Positions 54,281 to 64,000 of a DNA stretch of 64,000 nt are shown here, in pieces. Position 1 is the stretch's first letter, and every line of letters begins with the position of its first letter. A program made the translations under genes and the position numbers. Under the pieces are notes generated by a model that was not told the DNA's origin, searched no databases, and saw nothing but the letters and a program-made list of their open reading frames with translations. This DNA is from Sphaerisporangium sp. TRM90804. GTDB lineage: Bacteria > Actinomycetota > Actinomycetes > Streptosporangiales > Streptosporangiaceae. Location: positions 124,001 through 188,000 of the forward strand of contig NZ_JARWAC010000021.1 of the NCBI RefSeq assembly GCF_029846175.1. The letters run 5' to 3'.

Positions 54281-55850
54281 GCTGTTCTCCAGGTGATGCG
54301 GGCAAGGTCCAGCGGAAGGTCGTCCCGGGCTTGTCGGGGTCGGCGTCGGCCAGCCAGATCTTGCCGCCGTGGTACTCGACGATCTTCCTGCACAGGGCCA
54401 GCCCGATTCCCGTCCCCGCGTACACGTCGCGCGGATGGAGCCGCTGGAAGATCAGGAAGATGCGGTCAGCGTACTTGCCGTCGATGCCGATGCCGTTGTC
54501 GGAGCAGGTGAACTCCCACATGTCCCCCTGCTCGACGGCGGAGACGTGCACGCGGGGCGGCTCGTCCGAGCGGAACTTCAGGGCGTTGCCGATGAGGTTC
54601 TGGAAGAGCTGGGTGAGCAGCACGCGGTTGCCGAAGACGGCCGGCAGCGGGTCGTGGGTGACGGTGGCGCCGGTGTCCTCGATCTGGGCGCCCAGGTTGT
54701 TCATCGCGCCCTTCATGACGTCCTCGACGTTCGTCTCGGCCTTCTCGCCGCCCATGCGGCCCACCCGGGACAGGTCGAGCAGGTCGTTGATGAGCAGCTG
54801 CATGCGCTTGGCGCCGTCGACGGCGAACGCGACGTACTGCTTGGCGCGGTCGTCGAGCTGGTCGCCGTACCGCTGCTCCAGCATCTGGGTGAAGCTCGCC
54901 ACCTTGCGGAGCGGCTCCTGCAGGTCGTGGCTGGCGACGTAGGCGAACTGCTCCAGCTCGGCGTTGGACCGGCGCAGCTCGACCGTCTGGTCGGACAGGA
55001 GCTGGCGCGCCTCGGCGGCCCGGCGCCACTCGCGCAGCATGCGCCCGCGCATGGCGTCGACGCGCCCGGAGAGCTCGGCCAGCTCGGCCGGCCGGTCGAC
55101 GGCGAGCTCGCGGCCGAAGTCGCCGACCGCGACGGCCCTGACCTGCTGGGTGAGCTGGGAGATCGGGCGCAGCACCACGTAGCGGACGATCAGCGTGAAG
55201 GCGACGGCGGCGCCGACGAACACCAGCGCCAGCAGGCCCAGCACCCAGTAGAAGGTGCGCCACCCCTCCTCTAGCTCGCGGCTGCCGGCGTCATGCAGGA
55301 GGGTCAGGTTCTCCTGCTGGTCGGCCAGCGCGTCCTGCACGGCGGTGAAGCGCGCGTTGTTGACGGCGGCGTAGGTCGTGGCGGTCTTGGTGCCCAGCTC
55401 GGGCACCTTCGCGATGATGACGTCGGCGTAGTCGCGGCGCCAGCGGGAGGAGGCCTCGGTGAGGGTCGCCAGGTCGGCGCGCGCGTTCTGGCCGGGCAGG
55501 CGGGACACCAGCGCCCGCAGCCGCGCCGAGGCGGCCGCCTCCGACCGCAGGGCCCGCTGGTAGTCGTCCAGGTACTGCCGCTCGTTGGTGCGCCCGTAGG
55601 TGCGCACGGAGGTCTCCTGCGCCCCCAGCGCCGTGGAGAGCTGCAACGTGTGCAGGATGGCCGGGTCGATCACGTCGACGACGGCCTCGCGGGAGATGCG
55701 CGTCTGGTTGACCGCCGCCATGGTGAGCCCCGCCGCGACGGCGAAGGCGAGGGCGATGGACATGCCCGCGATCAGGAACCACCGGCCCAGCGGCAGGCGC
55801 CCGACGCCGCGCGGCGGCTCCGGGGCGGGCAGGGGAGGCAGTTCGGTCAC
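54273..55850 (-). CDS. membrane sensor histidine kinase with CHASE3-like domain
   Basis: 525 residues. TM1 (24-46), an extracytoplasmic four-helix CHASE3-like domain (50-198: [33 protein letters not shown]), TM2 (201-224), HAMP, then the HisKA box [19 protein letters not shown] with H308, and HATPase motifs [25 protein letters not shown] and [18 protein letters not shown]. All catalytic boxes are present. The frame continues upstream, but the GTG at 55850 overlaps the previous stop and gives a normal N-terminus. Signal unknown; it probably phosphorylates the receiver encoded next. Confidence 0.93.
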   Translation of the reverse strand: MTELPPLPAPEPPRGVGRLPLGRWFLIAGMSIALAFAVAAGLTMAAVNQTRISREAVVDVIDPAILHTLQLSTALGAQETSVRTYGRTNERQYLDDYQRALRSEAAASARLRALVSRLPGQNARADLATLTEASSRWRRDYADVIIAKVPELGTKTATTYAAVNNARFTAVQDALADQQENLTLLHDAGSRELEEGWRTFYWVLGLLALVFVGAAVAFTLIVRYVVLRPISQLTQQVRAVAVGDFGRELAVDRPAELAELSGRVDAMRGRMLREWRRAAEARQLLSDQTVELRRSNAELEQFAYVASHDLQEPLRKVASFTQMLEQRYGDQLDDRAKQYVAFAVDGAKRMQLLINDLLDLSRVGRMGGEKAETNVEDVMKGAMNNLGAQIEDTGATVTHDPLPAVFGNRVLLTQLFQNLIGNALKFRSDEPPRVHVSAVEQGDMWEFTCSDNGIGIDGKYADRIFLIFQRLHPRDVYAGTGIGLALCRKIVEYHGGKIWLADADPDKPGTTFRWTLPASPGEQHG

Positions 55851-57067
55851 GAGGGGCTCCCGGGAGCGGAGGAGGGGCTTCTCCGTCCGACCAGGACGGC
55901 GGCGAGGTCGTCGCTGAGGGCGTGACGGTGCATCTCCCGCACGGAGCTGATGATGCGGTCGAGATCGATCTGGCCCTGCTGGCGGATGAGCCGGATCAGC
56001 CCCTCGGTGCCGAGGAGGTCGGGGCCGCCGCCCACCGTGGCCTCGATGAGGCCGTCGGTGTAGAGCAGCATCGACCAGTCGTCGCCCAGCGGCAGCTCGA
56101 TCGTGCTCCACACGACGTCCTTGAAGATGCCGAGCGGCGGGCCCGACGGCGTGCCGGGCACGATGTCGACCACGCCGTCGCGGACGCCGCCGCGCACGAG
56201 CAGCGGCGGCGGGTGGCCGACGACGTGCAGCCGGGCGTGGCGCAGGTCGGGCTCGATGGTCATCGTGCACAGGGTGGTGAAGATCTCCGGCGACTTGCGC
56301 TCGTGGCGCAGAACGGTCTCCAGCGTCGTCAGCAGGTCGGTGCCGGTGTGGCCGGCCAGCACGAGCGTGCGCCAGGCGATGCGCAGCGCCGCGCCGAGCG
56401 CGGCCTCGTCGGGGCCGTGGCCGCACACGTCGCCGATGACGACGTGCACCGCGCCGTCGGGCGTCTGGACGGTGTCCCAGAAGTCGCCCGCGAGCAGGGC
56501 CTGCCGCCGGCCGGGCAGGTAGCGCGCCTGGTGCTGGAGCCCTTCGCGCTCCAGCTCCTTGTTGAGCATGGGCACCGGCAGCAGGCCGTGCTCCAGACGG
56601 GCGTTCTCGCGGCTGAGATGCTCCGCCTCGGCGAGCTTGCGCTGGACGAGGTCGGCGCGCTTGCGCTCTATGGCGTAGCTGATGGCCCGCCCGAGCAGCC
56701 GCTCGTCGACGTCCTGCTTCACCAGGTAGTCCTGGGCGCCGGCGGCGACGGCCTCGACGCCCATGTGCGCGTCGTTCAGGCCGGTCAGCACGAGCACGGC
56801 GGTGCCGGGCGCCATGGTGAGCACCTGACGCAGCGCCTCCAGGCCGGTGGCGTCGGGAAGGGAGAGGTCGACCACGACACAGTCGACGTCGCGGGTGAGC
56901 CGGTCGCGGCTCTCGGAGAGGGTGCGCGCCCAGATGATCTTCGGCGGTGTGGCAGCCCCGGCGAGCAGCTCTTCTACCAGGAACGCGTCGCCTGGGTCGT
57001 CCTCGATGAGGAGAATCGTCAGCATCTCGGCCGGCGCCGCCGGCGTACCGGGCGAGGGCGCGGTCAC
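55847..57067 (-). CDS. response regulator with PP2C (SpoIIE/RsbU-like) phosphatase output
   Basis: 406 residues. Receiver domain 15-135: ILLIEDDPGDAFLVEELL, phosphoacceptor D67 (VVVDLSLPD), DYLVKQDVDERL. A coiled linker (RKLAEAEHLSRENARLEHGL) leads to the PPM phosphatase domain: LLAGDFWDTVQTPDG, VVIGDVCGHGPDEAALGAAL, TMTIEPDLRHARLHVVGHPP and LLYTDGLIEATVGG, with the metal-binding Asp residues. Such proteins control anti-anti-sigma factors by dephosphorylation; no partner anti-sigma gene lies in this window. GTG start at 57067. Head of a three-gene signalling operon. Confidence 0.93.
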   Translation of the reverse strand: MTAPSPGTPAAPAEMLTILLIEDDPGDAFLVEELLAGAATPPKIIWARTLSESRDRLTRDVDCVVVDLSLPDATGLEALRQVLTMAPGTAVLVLTGLNDAHMGVEAVAAGAQDYLVKQDVDERLLGRAISYAIERKRADLVQRKLAEAEHLSRENARLEHGLLPVPMLNKELEREGLQHQARYLPGRRQALLAGDFWDTVQTPDGAVHVVIGDVCGHGPDEAALGAALRIAWRTLVLAGHTGTDLLTTLETVLRHERKSPEIFTTLCTMTIEPDLRHARLHVVGHPPPLLVRGGVRDGVVDIVPGTPSGPPLGIFKDVVWSTIELPLGDDWSMLLYTDGLIEATVGGGPDLLGTEGLIRLIRQQGQIDLDRIISSVREMHRHALSDDLAAVLVGRRSPSSAPGSPS

Positions 57068-57232
57068 TGGTGCCTCTTGTGAAGTGATGGTCGGCGTTGG
57101 CTGTTGCTGCCCTGCACCTTATAGCGAAAGCAGTCCACTCGCATGTGTGTACGAAACCGTGACTTAGGGGTGTGAAGCATGTCAAATGCCAATACGTCCC
57201 AGCTTGGGGTGGCCTGACGCGCCGGAGGCTGG

Positions 57233-58156
57233 TCAGGCGAGCCCGACACCCTGGGGCAGCGTTCCCTTCTCGGCGGCCTGCGAAAGATAAGAGAGAAGCG
57301 TAGCGCGGAAGGCCTGGGCCGCTCTGGTGGGCTCGACATCCTTGCGATGAGCGAGCGCCACGGTGCGGCGAAGCCCCGGAGGGGAGAGTGGGGTGCCCGC
57401 CAGCCCGGGGCGGCCGTCCAGCACCATCGAGGGCACGACCGCCACCCCGAGGCCGGCCTCCACGAACCGCAGCACGGCGTCCATCTCGCCGCCCTCCACC
57501 GCAAGGCGCGGCTCGAACCCGGCCTGGCGGCAGGCGTTCAGCGTCGCCTCGCGCAGGTCGTAGCCCCGGCGGAACATCACCAGCGGGCGCCCGCGCAGGT
57601 CCTCGATGCGCAGGTGCGCCTTGCGGGTCGTCGCCCCGGCGGGGGAGGCGACGACCAGGCTCTCGTTGAGGATGTCCTCGGTGACCAGGGAGGGATCACT
57701 GCTGTGCAGGGGCAGGATGATCAGGGCGAGGTCGAGCTGGCCGCGCGCCAGGTCGCGGACGAGGTCGCGCGAGCCGCCCTCCTCGACCAGCAGGTCGATT
57801 CCGGGGTAGTCGCGGTGGAATCTCGCCAGCACCTCCGCCAGCAGCCCGGCGCACAGCGACGGGGTGCCGCCGAGCCGCACCCGGCCCCGGCGCAGCCCGG
57901 CCAGCTCGGCCACCTCGCGGCGCGCGGTGTCGGCGTCGGCGAGCATCCGCCGGGCCAGGGGCAGCAGGGCCTCGCCGGCGGGCGTCAGGGAGACGTTGCC
58001 GCGCGCCCGGTTGAACAGGGGCGCGCCCAGCTCGGTCTCCAGCGTCTTGATCTGCTTGCTCAGCGACGGCTGCGCGACCCGCATCCGTTCGGCGGCCTGG
58101 GTGAAGTGCGAGGTCTCGGCCACAGCCACGAAGGAAGCGAGTTGCTGTAGCTGCAC
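57233..58156 (-). CDS. LysR family transcriptional regulator
   Basis: 307 residues. N-terminal winged HTH: MQLQQLASFVAVAETSHF, AAERMRVAQPSLSKQIKTLE, then LFNRARGNVSLTPAG. The effector domain starts RGRVRLGGTPSLCAGLL and includes GGEMDAVLRFVEAGLGVAVV. Effector unknown; a TCA intermediate is plausible because it is divergent from sdhCAB and a LysR-type box lies between. The GTG at 58156 starts the HTH directly; the longer frame would add 19 unconserved residues. The 165 bp after it, before the PP2C gene, hold a minus-strand TTGACA (57185-57180) but no matching -10. Confidence 0.93.
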   Translation of the reverse strand: MQLQQLASFVAVAETSHFTQAAERMRVAQPSLSKQIKTLETELGAPLFNRARGNVSLTPAGEALLPLARRMLADADTARREVAELAGLRRGRVRLGGTPSLCAGLLAEVLARFHRDYPGIDLLVEEGGSRDLVRDLARGQLDLALIILPLHSSDPSLVTEDILNESLVVASPAGATTRKAHLRIEDLRGRPLVMFRRGYDLREATLNACRQAGFEPRLAVEGGEMDAVLRFVEAGLGVAVVPSMVLDGRPGLAGTPLSPPGLRRTVALAHRKDVEPTRAAQAFRATLLSYLSQAAEKGTLPQGVGLA

Positions 58157-58274
58157 CCACCAAGCGTATGCCGGGGCCCCGGAACGGCCCTGGCGGGGGA
58201 GGGGTGCCCGCATTGTGAGATTGATCCCATTCGACCGGCCGGCTCACGCGCGTGTGACCTGCGGGCCACCGTGC

Positions 58275-58289
58275 ATAGCCCCCGGCTAT
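58275..58289. promoter_or_regulatory. LysR-type operator box before sdhC
   Basis: ATAG-N7-CTAT (58275-58289), a perfect dyad with the T-N11-A core of LysR sites. It lies 22 bp before the -35 box of sdhC, where an activator would bind. Confidence 0.6.
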
Positions 58290-58310
58290 CGAGACCAGGC
58301 GCCTGATGAC

Positions 58311-58340
58311 TTGGACCGCCGGAAACGTGATGCCTACCGT
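58311..58340 (+). promoter_or_regulatory. promoter of sdhCAB
   Basis: TTGGAC (58311-58316), 18 bp, TACCGT (58335-58340). The predicted transcription start falls within a few bases of the GTG at 58349, so the mRNA is probably leaderless. Confidence 0.5.
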
Positions 58341-58348
58341 CGGTGATT

Positions 58349-59103
58349 GTGACGTCGACCATCGAACGAGGCATGGCCACCAAGGCCGTGACGCCCCGCC
58401 CCGCGCCCGCCAGGGCCGCGCCCGCCCGGCGCGGGGGCTTCCTGCGCACCTCCAACGGCAAGAAGGCCGTCATGGCGGTGACCGGGGCCGTGCTGGTGCT
58501 CTTCCTCGTCGCCCACATGCTGGGCAACCTGAAGGTCTTCGCCGGCGCCGAGGGCTTCAACTCCTACGCCGCCTGGCTGCGCACCGTCGGCGAGCCCGCG
58601 GTGCCGGGCCGCACCCTGCTCACGCTCGCCGAGATCGGGCTGCTGGCGGCGGTGGGGCTGCACATGTGGGCGGCCGTCTCGCTCGCCCGCCGCGCCGCCA
58701 GGGCGCGCCCGGTGAAGTACGCCGCCCGCCGCAGGTCGCGGGCGGACGGGTACGTGGTGCGCACCATGCGGTACGGCGGCGTCATCATCGCGCTCTTCGT
58801 CGTCTGGCACCTGCTCGACCTGACCTTCGGGACGGTCAACCCCGGCGGCGCCGCGGCCACCCCGTACGAGCGGGTCGTCCAGGGCTTCGCGCCCGCGCGG
58901 TGGTGGGTCACCTCGTTCTACCTGGTCGCGATGGCCATGGTGGGCCTGCACCTGCGCCACGGCCTGTGGAGCGCCTTCCAGACGCTCGGCCTGGCGCGCG
59001 GCCGCCGGCGCCGCGCCCTGAACGTCCTCGCCGCGGCCTTCTCGGCGGTGCTCGTCCTCGGCTTCGTCTCCGTACCCCTCGCCGTGATGATCGGAGTGGT
59101 GAA

Positions 59104-59107
<4 letters not shown>
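58349..59107 (+). CDS. sdhC: succinate dehydrogenase cytochrome b subunit
   Basis: 252 residues, the fused five-helix diheme anchor of type B succinate:quinone oxidoreductases. Likely heme ligands: H in [15 protein letters not shown] in [13 protein letters not shown] in [11 protein letters not shown] and H in [35 protein letters not shown] is the family-typical first helix. Start choice is open: GTG at 58349 fits a leaderless mRNA, GTG at 58343 adds two residues, ATG at 58373 removes eight. Stop overlaps the sdhA start (GTGA). Confidence 0.93.
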
Positions 59108-61025
<1,918 letters not shown>

Positions 61026-61029
<4 letters not shown>

Positions 61030-61763
61030 ACCTCACCCTCAAGGTGTGGCGGCAGAACGGCCCCGCCGACGGCGGGCGGATGGTGACCTACAAGGTCGAG
61101 GACGTCTCGCCGGACATGTCGTTCCTGGAGATGCTCGACGTGCTGAACGAGCGGCTGACCCTGGAGGGCGACGACCCGGTCGCGTTCGACCACGACTGCC
61201 GCGAGGGCATCTGCGGCATGTGCGGCATGGTGATCAACGGCGTCGCGCACGGCGAGCAGCGCGCCACGACCACCTGCCAGCTCCACATGCGGCACTTCGA
61301 GGACGGCGCCACCATCACCATCGAGCCCTGGCGCGCGGCCCCCTTCCCGGTCGTCAAGGACCTGGTGGTCGACCGGGGCTCCTTCGACCGCATCATCCAG
61401 GCCGGCGGCTTCATCTCCGTCCCCGCCGGCTCGGCGCCCGACGCGCACAGCATGCCGGTCAAGAAGGAGGACGCCGACGACGCGTTCGACGCCGCCACCT
61501 GCATCGGCTGCGGCGCCTGCGTAGCCGCCTGCCCCAACGGCTCGGCCTCGCTGTTCACCGCCGCCAAGATCACCCACCTGGGCCTCCTGCCCCAGGGCCA
61601 GCCCGAACGCGACTCCCGAGTGGTCGCCATGGTCGAGCAGATGGACCTGGAAGGCTTCGGCGGCTGCACCAACACCGGCGAATGCACCGCCGTCTGCCCC
61701 AAGGGCATCCCCCTGGACGCCATAGCCCAGATGAACGCCGACTACCTGAAAGCCGCCAGGTAA
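61026..61763 (+). CDS. sdhB: succinate dehydrogenase iron-sulfur subunit (SdhCAB type)
   Basis: 245 residues. [2Fe-2S] cysteines C58, C63, C66 and C84 ([11 protein letters not shown] and TTTC). [16 protein letters not shown] and [15 protein letters not shown] hold the [4Fe-4S] and [3Fe-4S] clusters. It passes electrons from SdhA to the diheme anchor. GTG start overlapping sdhA. A hairpin 68 bp downstream ends the operon. Confidence 0.96.
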
Positions 61764-61830
61764 GACTCCGGTAGCCGAAGTCCCCGGCCCAAGACATCGT
61801 CTTCGCCTCCGGCTCAGGCTGTATTTCCCA

Positions 61831-61850
61831 GGGGGGCCTACCGGCCCCCC
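61831..61850 (+). terminator. terminator hairpin after sdhB
   Basis: GGGGGGCC-TACC-GGCCCCCC, 8-bp perfect G/C stem with a 4-nt loop, followed by TTCG without a long T-run. It is the expected distance past the operon end. Confidence 0.6.
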
Positions 61851-62236
61851 TTCGACCCCCCGATCGAACGGGCCGCCATCTGGTTCTTCGGAGTACCGCA
61901 CAGAGTGCTTTGGGTACCTCCACGCGCGTTAGTCAAACGGCGATGCCGCGCCAACAAGGTTCCCAGGGTAACAAGCCGATGAGCCGCAGTACCGTCGGCA
62001 GGGCGCGGCCAACGTCGGCAGGAGCGCCCCATCCGCCCAGCCTGACTTTGACCGGGAGACCTGATGATTCAACACGGCGGTCTCATCCCGGAGCACCATG
62101 ATCTCGACGTCTTTGCGACGCCTGACTGCGGGCGGGCAATACCAGCCAGCCGAACACCCCGAACCACGACCAAAAGCAGACGAACCGAGACGAGCCGCGA
62201 ACTTGCCGTACCGCTACTGAAGGTCAAAACCGCAGC
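61851..62236. other. intergenic region without a recognisable gene
   Basis: Less GC-rich than the surroundings. The direct repeat GTCGGCAGG occurs twice near 61993-62021. An ORF starts at 62064 but runs antisense into the kinase-TPR gene and resembles nothing. I see no tRNA, hairpin or promoter that I would defend. Confidence 0.5.
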
Positions 62237-63862
62237 TCATTCAAAGAAGGGCGGCCCTCCTTGGACAGATCTCAGTCGCCCAATCTGCTTGTCGAGATTC
62301 CGTATTTGGGTCGAGCCCGCACCGAACGCCTCTGTCAGAAGCGGACGGACGGCTTCGAACTCCGCTATCGCTTCGTCCGGGTATCCGGACGCGGCGAGCA
62401 TCTGCGCGATGACGAAGCGTGATTCTCGGATCCGCTCTGCAGCGTCGTCGTCCGCCGCGGGGTTGGCGTTGACGGCGTTGCCCACGTAGAAGCGGAGGTG
62501 CGGCAGGGCCTTGTCCGGCTTGCCGATCTCGGCGTAAGCGTGACCCGCATGATACGAGCAGTCGAGGACGTAGAAGTCGTTCTGGGAGAGACGCTTGCGG
62601 TAGTCACGTCCGACGACGTCGAACAGCGACGCCGCCCGGGTGTACTCCCCGGCGTAGAAAAGCGCGGCGGCCAGGAAGTGCCGCAGCCGCAGTTCCAAAA
62701 ACGAGTTCTCGGCGCGGGTGACGCCATCCTCCAGGAGACGGATTGCCTCTGATGGATGGTCGTTTTCCAGGAGCACCTGGACGTTAGCCCGCAACTCCTC
62801 GAATTCGTCTTCGGCGAGCGTTCCCCGGCCGGCGCCCTGCTGCTGACGCTTGACTGGAGCCAGTAGCGGCCGCCGGAACGGACGGGTCGGGTCGCGGTTC
62901 TCGTCGAGGTCCCCCGCGCCACCGTCCGATCCGCCCGGCACCGTCACGAACGGGAGAAGTTTCTCATAGACGGCCTCCGCCGAGGGCCGCACCGCTGGCT
63001 GCTTCGCCATCATCGACGACACCAGCGCATCGACTTCCGCCGGGACGTCCGGGCGGCGCGCCCGCACCGACGGTGCCGCCGTCTGGAGGTGATGGAAGCG
63101 TATAGGTCTGTCGGTGGTCCCGTGGAACGGCACGTCACCGGTAAGCAGCTCGAATAGCAGGCAACCGAGCGAGTAGACGTCCGAGGCGGAGGCTACCGCC
63201 TGGCCGATGCACTGCTCCGGCGACATGTACGGTGGGGTGCCGATGGTCCGGTCCACCTGCGTGAGCCTCGGCAACGCCCCCGCACCGCGCAGGATCGCGA
63301 TGCCGAAGTCCAGCACCTTCACCAGGCCGCCATCCACGAGCATCACGTTGGCTGGCTTGATATCCCGGTGGACGATGTCGACCCGGTGCACGTCCACCAG
63401 GACCGCCGCGATCTGCGCGGCGATCGACGCTGCCCAGGACACGCTCGACGGCACGGCGACGTAGTCCGTCCTGTCCAGCAGCGACTCCAGCGTCGAGCCC
63501 CGCAGCAACTGCATGACGAGCCACAGCTGCGTGCTACCGGCGGGGGGCGTCTCGGTACCCGTGTCGTAGACCGCCGGAATGCCGGGGTGCTCCAGCTGGG
63601 CGGTGGTGCGGATCTCCCGCAGAAACCGCCTCCGGTCCCGGTCCAGGGCGTCGAGGATCTCCACCGCCTCCGGGCTGTCTGGCCCGGCCGGGATCGCCCC
63701 CGGCGAGGAGGTCCGGAGCATCTTGATCGCGACCCGCCGGTCCAGCCGCTCGTCGTAGCCATGGAAGACCTCGCTCATGCCGCCCTTGCCGAGCGACCCA
63801 TCCACGCGGTAGCGCCCCGCCAGCAGCCGTCTCTCGACCGGTTGCCCGGTCCCGTCTTCCAC
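62237..63862 (-). CDS. Ser/Thr protein kinase with C-terminal TPR region
   Basis: 541 residues. Kinase domain about 18-310: GKGGMSEVFHGYD, catalytic K47 (RRVAIKML), HRDIKPANV (165-173), DFG (186-188), PPYMSPEQC, SLGCLLFELLTGDVPF. All key residues are present. Residues about 345-540 are TPR-like helices: ANVQVLLENDHPSEAIRLLE, LRHFLAAALFYAGEYTRAAS, YHAGHAYAEIGKPDKALPHL. No transmembrane helix, unlike PknB-type kinases, so it is cytosolic and probably recruits substrates through the TPR. The GTG at 63862 has no strong ribosome site. It belongs to a different subfamily from the two kinases at the left end. Confidence 0.9.
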   Translation of the reverse strand: MEDGTGQPVERRLLAGRYRVDGSLGKGGMSEVFHGYDERLDRRVAIKMLRTSSPGAIPAGPDSPEAVEILDALDRDRRRFLREIRTTAQLEHPGIPAVYDTGTETPPAGSTQLWLVMQLLRGSTLESLLDRTDYVAVPSSVSWAASIAAQIAAVLVDVHRVDIVHRDIKPANVMLVDGGLVKVLDFGIAILRGAGALPRLTQVDRTIGTPPYMSPEQCIGQAVASASDVYSLGCLLFELLTGDVPFHGTTDRPIRFHHLQTAAPSVRARRPDVPAEVDALVSSMMAKQPAVRPSAEAVYEKLLPFVTVPGGSDGGAGDLDENRDPTRPFRRPLLAPVKRQQQGAGRGTLAEDEFEELRANVQVLLENDHPSEAIRLLEDGVTRAENSFLELRLRHFLAAALFYAGEYTRAASLFDVVGRDYRKRLSQNDFYVLDCSYHAGHAYAEIGKPDKALPHLRFYVGNAVNANPAADDDAAERIRESRFVIAQMLAASGYPDEAIAEFEAVRPLLTEAFGAGSTQIRNLDKQIGRLRSVQGGPPFFE

Positions 63863-63894
63863 GCCCCATCACCTCTATCTCGAGATCGGAACTC

Positions 63895-64000
63895 CTACCC
63901 GGCCAGGCCGCCGGTTTCCCGCTGCATCTCCGCGCGGAGCTTGGCCAGCGCCTCATCCCGGGCGGGCTCGGTGATGATCCGGTAAGCGCGCTTGCGGGCA
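63895..64000 (-). CDS. unidentified protein, C-terminal end only
   Basis: The minus-strand frame ending at 63895 gives RKRAYRIITEPARDEALAKL then RAEMQRETGGLAG and a TAG stop. Only about 34 residues are inside the window, and no domain can be named. Its stop lies 32 bp before the kinase-TPR start, so the two are probably in one operon. Confidence 0.45.
   Translation of the reverse strand, partial: ARKRAYRIITEPARDEALAKLRAEMQRETGGLAG

Noticed and set aside
54273-57185. 970-residue ORF spanning kinase and phosphatase genes on the minus strand
   Set aside because: Only the downstream 525 residues are the histidine kinase. The rest is another frame of the PP2C-regulator gene, whose own frame is clearly correct.
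62064-62489. Plus-strand ORF in the gap before the kinase-TPR gene
   Set aside because: Its second half is antisense to the TPR region and the first half has no homology that I recognise and no ribosome site.

Overview
This window is high-GC actinobacterial chromosome. GTG starts, ATGA/GTGA stop-start overlaps, proline-rich linkers and probable leaderless genes are all common. The gene content (Sdh1-type and SdhCAB-type succinate dehydrogenases, class I fumarase, DUF4245-XseB-XseA-LipDrop-IspH-YchF order, HTH-TPR regulators, DrrAB-like ABC pairs) suggests a filamentous actinomycete, most likely of the Streptosporangiaceae type. The family assignment is inference. I saw no tRNA, rRNA, CRISPR array, insertion sequence or prophage gene.

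Layout. 1-5.9 kb: two paralogous Ser/Thr kinases (the first cut by the left edge), a SnoaL-like protein, class I fumarase and a small membrane protein. 5.9-12.45 kb: a tightly coupled myo-inositol catabolic operon (iolG-iolE-iolC-Cgl0159-type aldolase-iolB-iolD). It starts at a dyad-rich promoter and ends in a perfect 23-bp inverted repeat. 12.5-19.5 kb: export genes, namely a PadR/DUF1048/ABC operon with repeated operator-like sites, an MFS exporter, an NmrA-like reductase and a second ABC-2 pair. 19.7-30.7 kb: housekeeping genes in an order also found in other actinobacteria (DUF1707, glpX, TetR, DUF4245, xseB/xseA, a lipid-droplet protein, ispH, a uridine-kinase-like gene, DUF6542, rmuC, ychF). 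30.8-33.8 kb: an HTH-TPR regulator, two unknown small proteins and a decayed stretch holding a DUF4352-like fragment.

33.8-45.5 kb is the most unusual part: an operon for a type IV secretion/conjugation-like envelope machine. It encodes TcpC-like, TcpD-like, a TcpE-proline-rich-MinD fusion, VirB4-like, VirB6/TrbL-like, a VirB8/NTF2-like protein, and a lytic transglycosylase-NlpC/P60 hydrolase. No relaxase or VirD4 coupling protein lies nearby. The MinD-like domain lacks both P-loop lysines. Three very short ORFs (22, 23 and 13 codons) precede or bridge structural genes with stop-start overlaps. Two proline-rich exported proteins with single membrane anchors follow (46.1-49.6 kb), after a NUDIX gene.

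50.1-61.8 kb is respiratory: an Sdh1-type succinate dehydrogenase operon with two Crp-like sites upstream, a PP2C-regulator/histidine kinase/response regulator operon, and a LysR gene divergent from a second, diheme-type sdhCAB operon. The window closes with a kinase-TPR protein and the 3' end of an unidentified gene. GC-rich tandem repeats recur between and within genes.
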